From Paenibacillus aurantius (GTDB lineage Bacteria; Bacillota; Bacilli; Paenibacillales; NBRC-103111), in contig NZ_CP130318.1 of the NCBI RefSeq assembly GCF_032268605.1, forward strand, positions 4,221,913 through 4,285,912: a stretch of DNA of 64,000 nt, in the 5' to 3' direction. The position numbers and the translations under genes are program-made. Shown piece after piece: positions 1 through 8,023 of this stretch. Positions within the stretch are counted from its first letter, which is position 1; the number at the start of each line of letters is the position of its first letter. The notes below the pieces were generated by a model. It saw only the letters and a list, made by a program, of their open reading frames with translations, ran no database searches and had not been told where the DNA came from.

Positions 1-555
1 GAGACGCGCGCCATGATCGACCGGATCAAGGAGCTGGAGCACCAGGGCTATCAATTCGAAGGGGCGGACGCCTCCCTGGAGCTCATGCTGAGGGAAGCCT
101 CCGGGGACCTGGAGGAAATCTTCACGCTCGAATCCTTCAAGCTTCTGGTTGAGAAAACGAAGGACCGGTCGGTCGTTTCCGAAGCCATCGTTAAGGTGAA
201 GGTTCATGGAGAGACCGTCTATACCGCGGCGGAGGGCAACGGCCCCGTCAATGCGCTGGATAACGCCCTTCGCAAGGCGCTGTACCAGTTCTATCCGCAG
301 ATCGACGATATGCACCTGTCCGATTACAAGGTCCGGGTAATTAACGAGAAGGATGCTACGGCGGCCAAGGTCCGCGTGCTCATCGAGTCCACCGACTTCA
401 GCAACAGCTGGAACACCGTCGGCGTCTCGGAGAATGTCATTGAAGCAAGCTGGCAGGCCCTGGTGGACAGCATCCGGTATGCCCTCATCGGCAAAACCCG
501 CTCCCCTCAGTCCGCCGAGGCTCCAAGAGAACGGCTCGGGCTTGTTAACCACTAA
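1..555 (+). CDS. cimA: (R)-citramalate synthase, C-terminal part (5' end outside window)
   Basis: The reading frame is open from base 1, so this is the 3' end of a gene that begins upstream; about 184 residues are visible. They match the C-terminal region of the citramalate/2-isopropylmalate synthase family. A linker segment with FEGADASLELML is typical of CimA rather than LeuA. It is followed by the LeuA-type allosteric dimer domain, recognised by GNGPVNALDNALRKAL around residues 80-95 of the visible part. Citramalate synthase condenses acetyl-CoA with pyruvate on the threonine-independent route to isoleucine, and this domain normally binds the feedback inhibitor. The catalytic HMGL-like barrel lies outside the window, so CimA versus LeuA rests on the linker only. 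A strong terminator follows the stop. Confidence 0.85.
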   Translation, partial: ETRAMIDRIKELEHQGYQFEGADASLELMLREASGDLEEIFTLESFKLLVEKTKDRSVVSEAIVKVKVHGETVYTAAEGNGPVNALDNALRKALYQFYPQIDDMHLSDYKVRVINEKDATAAKVRVLIESTDFSNSWNTVGVSENVIEASWQALVDSIRYALIGKTRSPQSAEAPRERLGLVNH

Positions 556-573
556 CCCCTGCGTTTCCTAAAT

Positions 574-623
574 AAAAAGCTGTCTAACCGTCCCTTTACC
601 GGGATGGATTAGACAGCTTTTTT
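574..623. terminator. bidirectional intrinsic terminator
   Basis: Long hairpin with arms AAAAAGCTGTCTAA and TTAGACAGCTTTTTT around a loop that itself contains CCCTTTACCGGG. It has an A-run on the left and a T-run on the right. It can therefore end both cimA (+) and the convergent resA-like gene (-). Confidence 0.9.
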
Positions 624-653
624 AACGTTGGCGGACCAGAGCTTATGGAAACG

Positions 654-1187
654 TTAAGAATCAGCGAATTCCTTTAATTTCTTCTCCAGCTCTTTGCCCG
701 GTAAATAGTGGATCACATCCACAATGACTCCGTTGCGGTCCACGAGAAAGCTCGTCGGGATCACCTGAACCTGGTATAACTCCGCAGCCTTCCCTTCCTT
801 ATCAAGCAGAACCGGAAATGGATAGGGGTACTGGTCCAGAAATTCCTTCACTTCCTTCAAGTTGTCCCCTTTGGTCACGTTCACCGCATAGATGTCCAGC
901 TTGTCTTTAAGCTTGTCATAAATACGCATCAAATCGGGGGCTTCCGCTTCGCACGGACCGCACCAGGACGCCCAGAAGTTCACAAGAAGGGGTTTCTCCC
1001 TCTTCCCCCCTACGGAATAAGACTGATTGTCCATGCCCGTAAGGGTAAAGCTTGGCGCCAGAAATTGCGGTTTGGGGGCCGTTTCGGAAGGCAGCACCAC
1101 CGCCTCTTCCTTCGCCGAAAGGTTCTGGTACACGGCCAGTCCGGCAAGGAGGCCAATGATCAAGATGACCAGCACATTCTTCTTCAT
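654..1187 (-). CDS. membrane-anchored thiol-disulfide oxidoreductase, ResA/TlpA family
   Basis: 177 residues. Residues 4-20 form a single hydrophobic N-terminal segment that should act as an uncleaved anchor. A thioredoxin-like domain of the AhpC/TSA-Redoxin type follows. The active-site motif WASWCGPCEAE has cysteines at 76 and 79, and a cis-proline loop VIPTSFLVD lies further on. The WCxxC in an extracytoplasmic setting is typical of ResA, which reduces apocytochrome c cysteines, and of StoA, which acts in spore cortex formation; nothing here decides between them. No resB/resC cytochrome biogenesis genes are adjacent, so a general envelope thiol reductase is also possible. The gene is monocistronic and convergent with cimA across a shared terminator. 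Confidence 0.85.
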   Translation of the reverse strand: MKKNVLVILIIGLLAGLAVYQNLSAKEEAVVLPSETAPKPQFLAPSFTLTGMDNQSYSVGGKREKPLLVNFWASWCGPCEAEAPDLMRIYDKLKDKLDIYAVNVTKGDNLKEVKEFLDQYPYPFPVLLDKEGKAAELYQVQVIPTSFLVDRNGVIVDVIHYLPGKELEKKLKEFADS

Positions 1188-1364
1188 CTCTCGCGTCAGT
1201 CCCTTTCGTTATCGTTACCCGTTCTTTCTATAATATCTCCAATGCTCCCGCATTTCCATCCTTCGCGTCTGACAGTCCCATGAACTTTTTGGGAACGGTG
1301 GAGGGGTATGGACGGCGGAAGGCGCGGGAATATTAGTTACACCATTGCGGAAGGGAGTCCCCAT

Positions 1365-2666
1365 ATGCAGAACGTCAAAGAGAAACGGCTTCGAATCCGG
1401 TTTGAAAGCGACATGGAGCCCAAAGAGCCCCAAGCCAAAAGCAAAAAAGCGAGCAAAGGGAAGGATGCGGGGGGAAAGGGACAAATTTGGGAGTTCATCG
1501 CCATTGCCACCATACCTTTGGTTATGGTACTCGGGAATTCCATGCTCGTGCCCATTCTTCCGGAGATGATGACGCAGATGGGCATCACCAAAACCCAAAG
1601 CAGTATGGTCATTACGCTTTTCTCGGTGACAGCCGGTTTGTTTATTCCGCTATTCGGATACTTGTCCGACCGCCTTACCCGGAAAAAAGTTATCATTCCT
1701 TCCCTTATTCTTTACGGAGCAGCCGGGATCCTGTCCGGTTTCGGGGCGGTTTGGGGCTCCTACACCATCGTCATTATCGGCCGTGCTCTTCAAGGCTTGG
1801 GAGCAGCCGGAACGGCACCCATTGCAATGGCTTTGGTGGGCGACATGTACAAGGGAGGGACGGAGAGCAAGGCGCTTGGTCTGACGGAGGCTTCGAACGG
1901 CACCGGGAAAGTGGTGAGTCCGATCCTCGGCTCCCTGCTGGCGCTAATCGTCTGGTACGCGGCTTTTTTTGCCTTCCCGGTCTTCTGTGTCCTCTCCATT
2001 CTGGCTGTTATTTTCCTCATCAAGGAGCCGAAGAAGGATAAGGAGCCGCCCAAGCTGAGGGAGTACCTTCATCGCATATCCACCGTTCTTAAGAAAAAAG
2101 GCCGCTGGCTCATTACGTCGTTCTTCGCCGGTTCGCTTGCCTTGTTTATCCTGTTCGGGGTGTTGTTCTTTCTTTCCAATATTCTGGAAGAAGCCCCCTA
2201 TTCGATCGACGGCATCCGCAAAGGCTTTATTCTTGCCATTCCTCTGCTGGGCATGGTGGCTACCGCCTATATCACGGGCAGCCGGATCAAGAAGAACGGG
2301 ATCCTCATGCGTTGGCTGATGAACATCGGCCTCATTCTCATGACGGTCTCGCTCGGCCTGACCATCTTCTTCTTTAAGAACCTGTACCTCTTAATCGGCC
2401 TCCTAACGGTCAGCAGCATAGGGACCGGGCTGATTCTTCCCTGCTTGAACACTATCATTACGGGAGCCGTCGCCAAATCGGAACGGGGCATGATCACCTC
2501 CCTGTATAACTGCCTGCGATTCCTCGGGGTCGCCGCCGGCCCTCCCTTGTTCGGCTGGATGATGGACAAATCACACGGGCTTATCTTCATAACGGTGTCG
2601 TCCCTGTCGCTTATTACACTCGGGCTGGTATTCTTTCTCATCAAGCCGGATAAACAGGTGAGCTGA
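1365..2666 (+). CDS. MFS transporter, probable drug/H+ antiporter
   Basis: 433 residues from the ATG at 1365, which has AAGGGAG seven bases upstream. An in-frame ATG at 1308 has its SD-like sequence too close and is less likely. A charged N-terminal tail of about 40 residues (many K and E) precedes about 12 hydrophobic segments. The loop after the second helix carries the MFS motif A, GYLSDRLTRKK. A central charged cytoplasmic loop (KEPKKDKEPPKLREYL) divides two six-helix halves. The overall type resembles the Bcr/CflA and ACDE groups of Bacillus multidrug exporters. Substrate is unknown. No regulator is adjacent; the next gene (JAMM peptidase) starts 63 bases after the stop, so co-transcription is possible. 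Confidence 0.85.
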   Translation: MQNVKEKRLRIRFESDMEPKEPQAKSKKASKGKDAGGKGQIWEFIAIATIPLVMVLGNSMLVPILPEMMTQMGITKTQSSMVITLFSVTAGLFIPLFGYLSDRLTRKKVIIPSLILYGAAGILSGFGAVWGSYTIVIIGRALQGLGAAGTAPIAMALVGDMYKGGTESKALGLTEASNGTGKVVSPILGSLLALIVWYAAFFAFPVFCVLSILAVIFLIKEPKKDKEPPKLREYLHRISTVLKKKGRWLITSFFAGSLALFILFGVLFFLSNILEEAPYSIDGIRKGFILAIPLLGMVATAYITGSRIKKNGILMRWLMNIGLILMTVSLGLTIFFFKNLYLLIGLLTVSSIGTGLILPCLNTIITGAVAKSERGMITSLYNCLRFLGVAAGPPLFGWMMDKSHGLIFITVSSLSLITLGLVFFLIKPDKQVS

Positions 2667-2729
2667 CCATAGACGTTACGAGGCCTCCGGCCGTGGGCTA
2701 TAATAGAAGGAGAAAAGGAGGAACCGCCC

Positions 2730-3170
2730 TTGATCCTGACCACACCGACCGTCCTGGCTCAAGTGATCGCCCATTGCCAACAGGAATGGCCCCAAGAAGC
2801 CTGCGGCCTCCTGCTCGGCAGCCCGAACGGCGGGGACGTGCAGGTTTCCGCGGCGGAGCCGCTTCGCAACCTGTCCCGGGACCCCCGCCTGCACTTCCTC
2901 GCCGACCCGGAAGCGTGGATCGCATTCCTGTATGCCGACCGGACGGAGGCCCGTTCCCTGGTCGGCCTTTATCATTCCCATCCGACGGAGCCGGCCGTCC
3001 CTTCTGCAAGCGATGCTGACAGCCTATGGACCTTCCCGGCGTATTGGATCGTTTCTCTCCGTAACCGGGACACTCCCGAGGTGAAGGGGTACCGGCTGGA
3101 AGGGGCCTCTGGACAACAAAAAAGCCCCCTCGTCTTCAGGGAGCATTCCATTCGGCTTATCGCTGACTAA
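2730..3170 (+). CDS. M67-family (JAMM/MPN+) metallopeptidase
   Basis: 146 residues starting at TTG 2730, eight bases after AAAGGAGG. The complete JAMM zinc signature is present: Glu23 in PQEACGLLLG, then GLYHSHP (His82, His84), then SASD with the ligand Asp95. Related stand-alone bacterial JAMM proteins cleave C-terminal extensions from ubiquitin-like sulfur carriers such as ThiS, MoaD or CysO. No sulfur-carrier, E1-like or cysM gene is nearby, so the substrate cannot be read from context. Length is normal for the stand-alone form. The 3' end overlaps the convergent exonuclease gene by 14 bases. Confidence 0.88.
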   Translation: MILTTPTVLAQVIAHCQQEWPQEACGLLLGSPNGGDVQVSAAEPLRNLSRDPRLHFLADPEAWIAFLYADRTEARSLVGLYHSHPTEPAVPSASDADSLWTFPAYWIVSLRNRDTPEVKGYRLEGASGQQKSPLVFREHSIRLIAD

Positions 3171-3897
3171 GATGGGCGTAAAGGTCGCCCAAGGTCAGCA
3201 CATTCTTCTCGGCCATAAGCGCCAGCATCCCGGCCCACAGCTGCGCCGTCATTAGGGAATCCGCCAAGGCGTGGTGGCGGTTTTCGGCCCGGATCGAGTA
3301 TTTCTCCAGAAGAATATCGAGCCCGTAGTGGGGCATCCCGGGATGAAGCCATTTGCCGAGCATCATCGTATCCACGATCCGGTGAGTGAGCGCCGTTTTG
3401 GACGTTTTCCACAGGGCGGAGCGGAGAAATGGCTTGTCATGGCCGGTTCCGTGGGCAATCAGGACCCGCCGGTGGACGAAGGCCAGAAAGCGGCTCAGCA
3501 CATCAAGCAGGTCCGGCGAGGCAGCGGCCATTTCGTTCGTAATGCCGGTCAGCCGGATCACGTCTTCGGGGATCTTTCGGCTGCACTGGACCGTGCTGTA
3601 GAACGTTTCCTCCTCCAGCACGACCCCTCCCTTAACCGCCACCGCCCCAACCGCTATAATTTCATCTCCATGATAAGGAGAAAAACCGGTCGTTTCCAAA
3701 TCGAAGACGACCGCCTCCATTTCCTGCAGCCGGATCTCATACATGGATTCCTTCCGCTGCTCCTTCATCATGGAGCGGATGAAAGCCATATGCTGCGCGC
3801 TTCGGGGGTCGAACATGGACGTGAAGGCCGGAGCGATCCCCCCCATCTTATAGAGGTTCCACATTCCCTGCTTCCCCGTAGGTCTAATCGGCTTCAT
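3157..3897 (-). CDS. DnaQ-like 3'-5' exonuclease
   Basis: 246 residues. A 60-residue N-terminal extension precedes a DEDDh exonuclease fold. The Exo I motif is VFDLETTG (Asp66, Glu68), Exo II is around LIAHGTGHDKPFL, and Exo III is HHALADS with the catalytic His and Asp. This is the proofreading fold of Pol III epsilon and of PolC, found here as a free-standing protein. The start overlaps the end of the upstream DUF294 gene by 14 bases, so the two are translationally coupled. That pairing suggests a joint role, perhaps in nucleotide or RNA/DNA end processing. The exact substrate is not evident. Confidence 0.88.
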   Translation of the reverse strand: MKPIRPTGKQGMWNLYKMGGIAPAFTSMFDPRSAQHMAFIRSMMKEQRKESMYEIRLQEMEAVVFDLETTGFSPYHGDEIIAVGAVAVKGGVVLEEETFYSTVQCSRKIPEDVIRLTGITNEMAAASPDLLDVLSRFLAFVHRRVLIAHGTGHDKPFLRSALWKTSKTALTHRIVDTMMLGKWLHPGMPHYGLDILLEKYSIRAENRHHALADSLMTAQLWAGMLALMAEKNVLTLGDLYAHLSQR

Positions 3898-4993
3898 AAC
3901 CGGCTTCCTCCTCCTTCAACAAGGACTTGGTCTGCCGCTTCACCTGTTTCTTTACTTCGGCACGAAGCTTGCGGCCGACGGCGAGAGCATGCTTAAGCTC
4001 CTTTTGCACCTCTGCCGTTAGTAAGGTTCGGTTTAAATACGGATGATTATGGTACAGACCGTTCTCCTCGCGGCGGGGAACCAAGGCGCGGACATGCAGC
4101 ACCTCCAGAAAAGCCTGCCGCCAATAACCTGCCGTCCCGCTGCCGATCGCCTGAATGCGATGCAGGGCTTTCACCCGATCCAAGGTCGAGGCTTCCGTCA
4201 GCCCGAAGCAGACGGCGAGCATACGGATCCCGTTGACCAGCGGAATGTAAGCCCCGTACTTAACATCGAATCCGCCCGCGTCCTCGCCATATCTTTCGGT
4301 AACGATCCGGCCGAAAAAGCCGGAGGCTGTCTTGCGGTGCAGCGTATTATGAAGCATTCGCTCCAGCAGAACCGTATCCCGGCGGGCTTCCCCGAAAAGC
4401 TTCTCCACAATGACCCGGCACAGCCTCTCATCCCCGTAAACGCAGCGCAGGTCGGAGGAAATAAGAAGATACCGGACGGATTCCCAGGTCAGCTCCTGCT
4501 CCCAGCCGGCAAGCATTTCCAGATAGGCCTTTAGAGGCTTTCTCCACTGCGGGTTGGTGCAGATGACCCCGCCCTCGCAGGGGGGATACCCCGCCTCCTG
4601 AAGCCCCTCGGAAATCGCCGCAGCCAATCGCTCAAAATAGGCCTCCACCGCTTCTTCTTCCCCTTGGGAAGGATTCTGGTACAGGAGCCCGTTGTCCTGA
4701 TCGCTCCACAGCGTCTGCTCCCGGCGCGCCCCGCTTCCATACAGAACAAAAGCATAAGGGACGGGGGCAGCCCCCATCCCTTCTTCCTTTAGCAGCTGTT
4801 CCGCCAGCTGCACCGTTCGCCGGATCACCGCATCGTGAAGATCGTTGACCCCGCCGTACCAGGCAGCTGTCTGTTCAGGAGGAGGGACAGCCGCGAGGGG
4901 GCCGCTGAGCTCCATCCGGAGCTCCAGCAGTTCCGCGAAGTGCTCCGCCCGGCTTATTCTCTCTCGGATGGCTTCCGGCCGAACCCTTCTCAC
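3884..4993 (-). CDS. DUF294 nucleotidyltransferase-like protein
   Basis: 369 residues from GTG 4993, with GGCGGGG eight bases upstream. A leading helical part is followed by a Pol-beta-type nucleotidyltransferase domain: YGSGARREQ at residues 85-93, and the metal-binding pair in WSDQDNG at 98 and 100. The C-terminal half fits the DUF294 substrate-binding domain. DUF294 enzymes are related to GlnD-type uridylyltransferases, but this protein lacks HD, ACT or CBS domains. It is first in a two-gene operon with the DnaQ-like exonuclease. Its substrate is unknown. Confidence 0.85.
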   Translation of the reverse strand: MRRVRPEAIRERISRAEHFAELLELRMELSGPLAAVPPPEQTAAWYGGVNDLHDAVIRRTVQLAEQLLKEEGMGAAPVPYAFVLYGSGARREQTLWSDQDNGLLYQNPSQGEEEAVEAYFERLAAAISEGLQEAGYPPCEGGVICTNPQWRKPLKAYLEMLAGWEQELTWESVRYLLISSDLRCVYGDERLCRVIVEKLFGEARRDTVLLERMLHNTLHRKTASGFFGRIVTERYGEDAGGFDVKYGAYIPLVNGIRMLAVCFGLTEASTLDRVKALHRIQAIGSGTAGYWRQAFLEVLHVRALVPRREENGLYHNHPYLNRTLLTAEVQKELKHALAVGRKLRAEVKKQVKRQTKSLLKEEEAGYEAD

Positions 4994-5047
4994 AGCAGCA
5001 TCCCCGCCTTCTAATAGTAAGGTGATTGAAGAATCATCAGGCTGGGA

Positions 5048-6475
5048 TTATCCGACCAGGCTTCCGCTTGTGCCCGCTTTGGCTCCAGCCGTCTCGCCTG
5101 CCGCAGCTTCCGAAGCTTTCTTCATTTGCTCGGGGTAGCCGTAGGTTCCATGCTCGCTCAGGTCGAGACCAATGATTTCTTCCTCTTCCGTAACACGAAG
5201 ACCGATAGTGGCTTTCATCAGCCCAAGAATAATGTAGCTGAGGATGAAGACGAAGGCAAACGCTCCGAATACCCCAAGGGCTTGAACCCCCAACTGATGA
5301 AGTCCCCCGCCGTAGAACAGGCCTGCACTACCGACGCCTACGCGTTCGGCAAGCTCCGGTGTAGCGAAGAAGCCGGTGGACAGCGTTCCCCAGATCCCGG
5401 CGATTCCATGTACGGAGAAAGCATAGATGGGATCGTCCACGCCGGCTTTCTCGAACCATTGAGCCGTGAAGAAGGTAATGATTCCCGCCAGAGCACCGAT
5501 GACGACGGCGGCCCAAGGCTCAACAAAAGCACAGGCAGCGGTAATGGCGACCAGAGCGGCCAGAACCCCGTTCAGCATGCTGGGAATATCGGCCTTACCG
5601 AAGTACATCCAGGACACGATCAAGGCGGCTACCGCACCGGCAGCGGCGGCCAGATTTGTCGTAAGGGCAATGTAACCGAAGAAGCCGTCTCCCATGGCGC
5701 TCAGCGTGCTGCCCGGGTTGAAGCCGAACCAGCCGATCCACAGAATGATAACGCCGAGAACGGAGAATACTTGGTTATGACCGGGGATCAGGTTCGGAGT
5801 GCGGTCTTTGTTGTATTTGCCAATACGCGGCTTAAGCAGCAGAGTCGCAACAAGAGCGGCGGTCGCTCCCTGAAGGTGAACAACGGTCGACCCGGCAAAA
5901 TCCTGCATCTTAAGATCGGCGAGCCATCCGCCGCCCCATACCCAGTGAGCGACGATCGGATAGATCAGGATCGTGTAAAGAACGCCAAACAAGAAGTAAA
6001 CGGGAAGCTTTCCTCTTTCGGCAAATCCGCCCCAGGCAATGGCTAGGGAAACACCACAGAACGCCAGCTGGAACAGGAACTTTATTCCGATGGGAACATC
6101 GGAGAAGGAAAGGGATCCGAATGCGGCTTTGGCCTGCTCTTCCAATCCATTAACGAAGAACCCGGTTGTGCCGAAGAACGAGTTGCCTTCGCCAAAGGCC
6201 AATCCAAAGCCTACCGCCCAGAAAGCCAGGGCACAAATGCCGAAGGTCAGAATCGTTTTACCGGCAACGTGACCGGCATTCTTCATTCGGGTCGAGCCGG
6301 CTTCCAGAAGGGCGAAGCCTGCCTGCATGAAGATGACCAGAATGGCGGCCAGCATGACCCACACGGCGTCAATAGCCGCCTGGAGCTGAGGACTCGTCGC
6401 CTCGTCGGCCGCGAAGGCCATGGTCGGGAACAACAGAGTCAGCATCAGCACAGCAGCGGATAACTTCTTAATCAA
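5048..6475 (-). CDS. amtB: ammonium transporter, Amt family
   Basis: 475 residues if translation starts at TTG 6475, eight bases after GGGGAG. GTG 6484 is in frame but sits directly on that SD. Residues 1-23 form a signal peptide ending around MAFA|AD, as in other bacterial Amt proteins, followed by about 11 membrane helices. Family marks include the FMQAGFALLEAG segment and DFAGSTVVHLQGATAA with a pore histidine. The C-terminal tail after residue 430 is cytoplasmic and rich in Ala and Gly. Amt proteins carry ammonium/ammonia and are usually gated by a PII protein. No glnK follows here. The promoter carries GlnR/TnrA-type boxes, which fits induction under nitrogen limitation. Confidence 0.95.
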   Translation of the reverse strand: MIKKLSAAVLMLTLLFPTMAFAADEATSPQLQAAIDAVWVMLAAILVIFMQAGFALLEAGSTRMKNAGHVAGKTILTFGICALAFWAVGFGLAFGEGNSFFGTTGFFVNGLEEQAKAAFGSLSFSDVPIGIKFLFQLAFCGVSLAIAWGGFAERGKLPVYFLFGVLYTILIYPIVAHWVWGGGWLADLKMQDFAGSTVVHLQGATAALVATLLLKPRIGKYNKDRTPNLIPGHNQVFSVLGVIILWIGWFGFNPGSTLSAMGDGFFGYIALTTNLAAAAGAVAALIVSWMYFGKADIPSMLNGVLAALVAITAACAFVEPWAAVVIGALAGIITFFTAQWFEKAGVDDPIYAFSVHGIAGIWGTLSTGFFATPELAERVGVGSAGLFYGGGLHQLGVQALGVFGAFAFVFILSYIILGLMKATIGLRVTEEEEIIGLDLSEHGTYGYPEQMKKASEAAAGETAGAKAGTSGSLVG

Positions 6476-6491
6476 TATAACCACTCCCCAA

Positions 6492-6508
6492 TGTCATAAT
6501 ATATAACA
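6492..6508. promoter_or_regulatory. GlnR/TnrA-type box, exact consensus match
   Basis: TGTCA-N7-TAACA matches the known GlnR/TnrA consensus TGTNA-N7-TNACA at every defined position. It lies between the predicted transcription start (about 6521, minus strand) and the amtB ribosome binding site, which is where a bound regulator would block transcription. Confidence 0.75.
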
Positions 6509-6527
6509 TAACATCTTGTATGGAGTA

Positions 6528-6556
6528 ATTATATGACCTCATGTTAGATAATGCAA
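6528..6556 (-). promoter_or_regulatory. sigma-A promoter of amtB
   Basis: On the minus strand: -35 TTGCAT (6556-6551), a 17-base spacer, and a perfect -10 TATAAT (6533-6528). It lies about 45 bases upstream of the amtB SD and is flanked and overlapped by two GlnR-type boxes. Confidence 0.75.
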
Positions 6557-6558
6557 CA
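6542..6558. promoter_or_regulatory. second GlnR/TnrA-like box, one mismatch
   Basis: TGTTA-N7-CAACA differs from TGTNA-N7-TNACA at one defined base. It covers the -35 element of the amtB promoter. Confidence 0.55.
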
Positions 6559-6683
6559 TTAAATTTTATTTTCCTTGTTGAATTACACAAATCTAACATA
6601 GGAAGTTACAATTGTCGGTTTGGGACCTCTTCTTACTAAGCTAGCGGCCTGCCTATCCCAGCACTACTACCTTTGATCCATAC

Positions 6684-6710
6684 AAAAAAAGGACCTGTTA
6701 CAGGTCCTTT
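6684..6710 (-). terminator. intrinsic terminator of the NlpC/P60 gene
   Basis: Perfect hairpin AAAGGACCTG-TTA-CAGGTCCTTT. On the minus strand a seven-base U-run follows, 37 bases beyond the stop of the NlpC/P60 gene. Confidence 0.9.
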
Positions 6711-6746
6711 GCATGGCTTCCTTCTATTAAATAGGGGTGCGTACTC

Positions 6747-7247
6747 CTACAAGAAACGTTTGGAGGTTACGTAACGTCCCTTCCAGTAGCTGTTGAAGTA
6801 CGAATAGGTAACGCCCGGCTTGCCGTAGGTGTGAAGCATCTTGCCGTTACCGGCATAGATGGCCACGTGGGTCACCCTGCTGCCGCTTGTTTTCGATGCC
6901 TTAAAGAAGATCAGGTCGCCCTTCTTCAGCTGGCTGATGGGGACATACTTCCCTTTTTTCGACTGCTGGCTGGAAGTGCGGGGGAGATAGACTCCCTGCT
7001 TCTTAAACAGATACTGCGTGAGGGAAGAGCAGTCAAAACGGTTGGTTACCCCGGACGGTGCTCCGAACTGGTAACGGACACCGAGAAAACGGTTCCCCAT
7101 CTTAATAACGTTGTTAGCTTTCGAGACGCTATAAGCATGAGCTTGTCCAGCCGGCAAAGCCAGGGTGGCCGGAACCGCCGCAGTAAAAGTCAAGGTCAAG
7201 GCGATGGCTACTTTCGCTGCAAAATTCTTTCTGTTACGTTGTTCCAC
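6747..7247 (-). CDS. secreted NlpC/P60 peptidoglycan endopeptidase
   Basis: 166 residues from GTG 7247, with AGGAGG six bases upstream; longer in-frame starts lack an SD. A basic N-terminus and long hydrophobic stretch end in a signal peptidase I site near GQAHA|YS. The mature protein is essentially one NlpC/P60 domain. The catalytic Cys is in NRFDCSSL, His in THVAIYAG, and the third polar residue in the MLHTYG segment. Such enzymes cut gamma-D-glutamyl-diaminopimelate links in stem peptides. No LysM, SH3 or S-layer targeting domain is present, so it should be freely released or only loosely wall-bound. It is monocistronic. An extended -10 (TGTTATACT) lies upstream of the start. Confidence 0.9.
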   Translation of the reverse strand: MEQRNRKNFAAKVAIALTLTFTAAVPATLALPAGQAHAYSVSKANNVIKMGNRFLGVRYQFGAPSGVTNRFDCSSLTQYLFKKQGVYLPRTSSQQSKKGKYVPISQLKKGDLIFFKASKTSGSRVTHVAIYAGNGKMLHTYGKPGVTYSYFNSYWKGRYVTSKRFL

Positions 7248-7483
7248 AATGTACCTCCTGATGTCTGACTTCAGCTGCCTGACCAAGGTTCTGGTTAGTT
7301 AGCGGCTGCTGTGAAACGAGTATAACAAATTTAAACCTGCCATCATTTACTACCATTGGCCTCATTGCAAGCGTGTTCTAGGTTTAGGTACCTTTGTGAC
7401 AATTCCGTGAATAATTATTTTCTCATATGGGTTGACAGCCCTTTCAGCCGGTTGACAAGGGTTCAGGAGCCGAAGCGTACCGT

Positions 7484-7512
7484 TTGACTGTATGGTTTAA
7501 TTTCAGTAGAAT
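7484..7512 (+). promoter_or_regulatory. sigma-A promoter of the merR gene
   Basis: TTGACT (7484-7489), a 17-base spacer and TAGAAT (7507-7512), with predicted start near 7519. The 320-base gap between the NlpC/P60 and MerR start codons holds only this promoter and the divergent NlpC promoter; I see no other gene or riboswitch. Confidence 0.75.
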
Positions 7513-7567
7513 GGGGCATATAATGAAGAAATAACAAGTGCGGAGAGGGCGTGATGTTCTTGGGGAT

Positions 7568-7999
7568 GTGAAGCTTTACCGGATCGGCCAGCTGTCGAAG
7601 CTGTCCAACCTAAGTCAGCGGACCATTGACTATTACACCAAGCTTGGTCTGATTGAACCCGAGAAGCGCTCGGACACCAATTACCGGTATTACAGTGATG
7701 AAACCTTGGTTCGTTTGAAACGTATTGAATCCTTGAAGAAAGAGAAGTATACCCTCGAAGAAATCAAAAACAGCCTAAAGGAACTGGACCGCGTCGGACA
7801 CGACGATCTGGTTACGAACAAGCTGGCCGATCTCCAGGCGCGCATGCGCCAGCTGGAGAAGGAAGCCAAGGAGCTCGGACCGATGATCGAGCAGCTTAAA
7901 CCCAAGCAGCTCAAGTACGTGTCAAAGATTCTGACACCCCAAAGCGCGGCCTGCATAGAGGCGATTTTGCTCCTTTTAGGGAAAGGACCTCTTCTCTAA
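7568..7999 (+). CDS. MerR-family transcriptional regulator
   Basis: 143 residues if GTG 7568 is used; an in-frame GTG at 7538 is the longer alternative and has no clear SD. Winged helix-turn-helix at residues 1-70 (YRIGQLSKLSNLSQRTIDYYTKLGLI, broken here for length at the helix turn), then the arginine/tyrosine wing, then a long coiled coil at about 85-120. The C-terminal segment is short and hydrophobic, with a single Cys, so metal sensing of the CueR/ZntR type is unlikely. A five-codon reading frame (7554-7571) ends in a TGA that overlaps the GTG start, a possible coupling device. The YugP-like peptidase gene follows within 25 bases, so the pair is probably one transcript. Confidence 0.85.
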   Translation: MKLYRIGQLSKLSNLSQRTIDYYTKLGLIEPEKRSDTNYRYYSDETLVRLKRIESLKKEKYTLEEIKNSLKELDRVGHDDLVTNKLADLQARMRQLEKEAKELGPMIEQLKPKQLKYVSKILTPQSAACIEAILLLLGKGPLL

Positions 8000-8023
8000 T
8001 CTCATATCAGGAGGTTTTCGCTA

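Noticed and set aside
7250-7440. c-di-AMP (ydaO-type) riboswitch upstream of the NlpC/P60 gene
   Set aside because: Expected by analogy with other wall hydrolase genes, but the leader is too short and none of the conserved blocks are visible.
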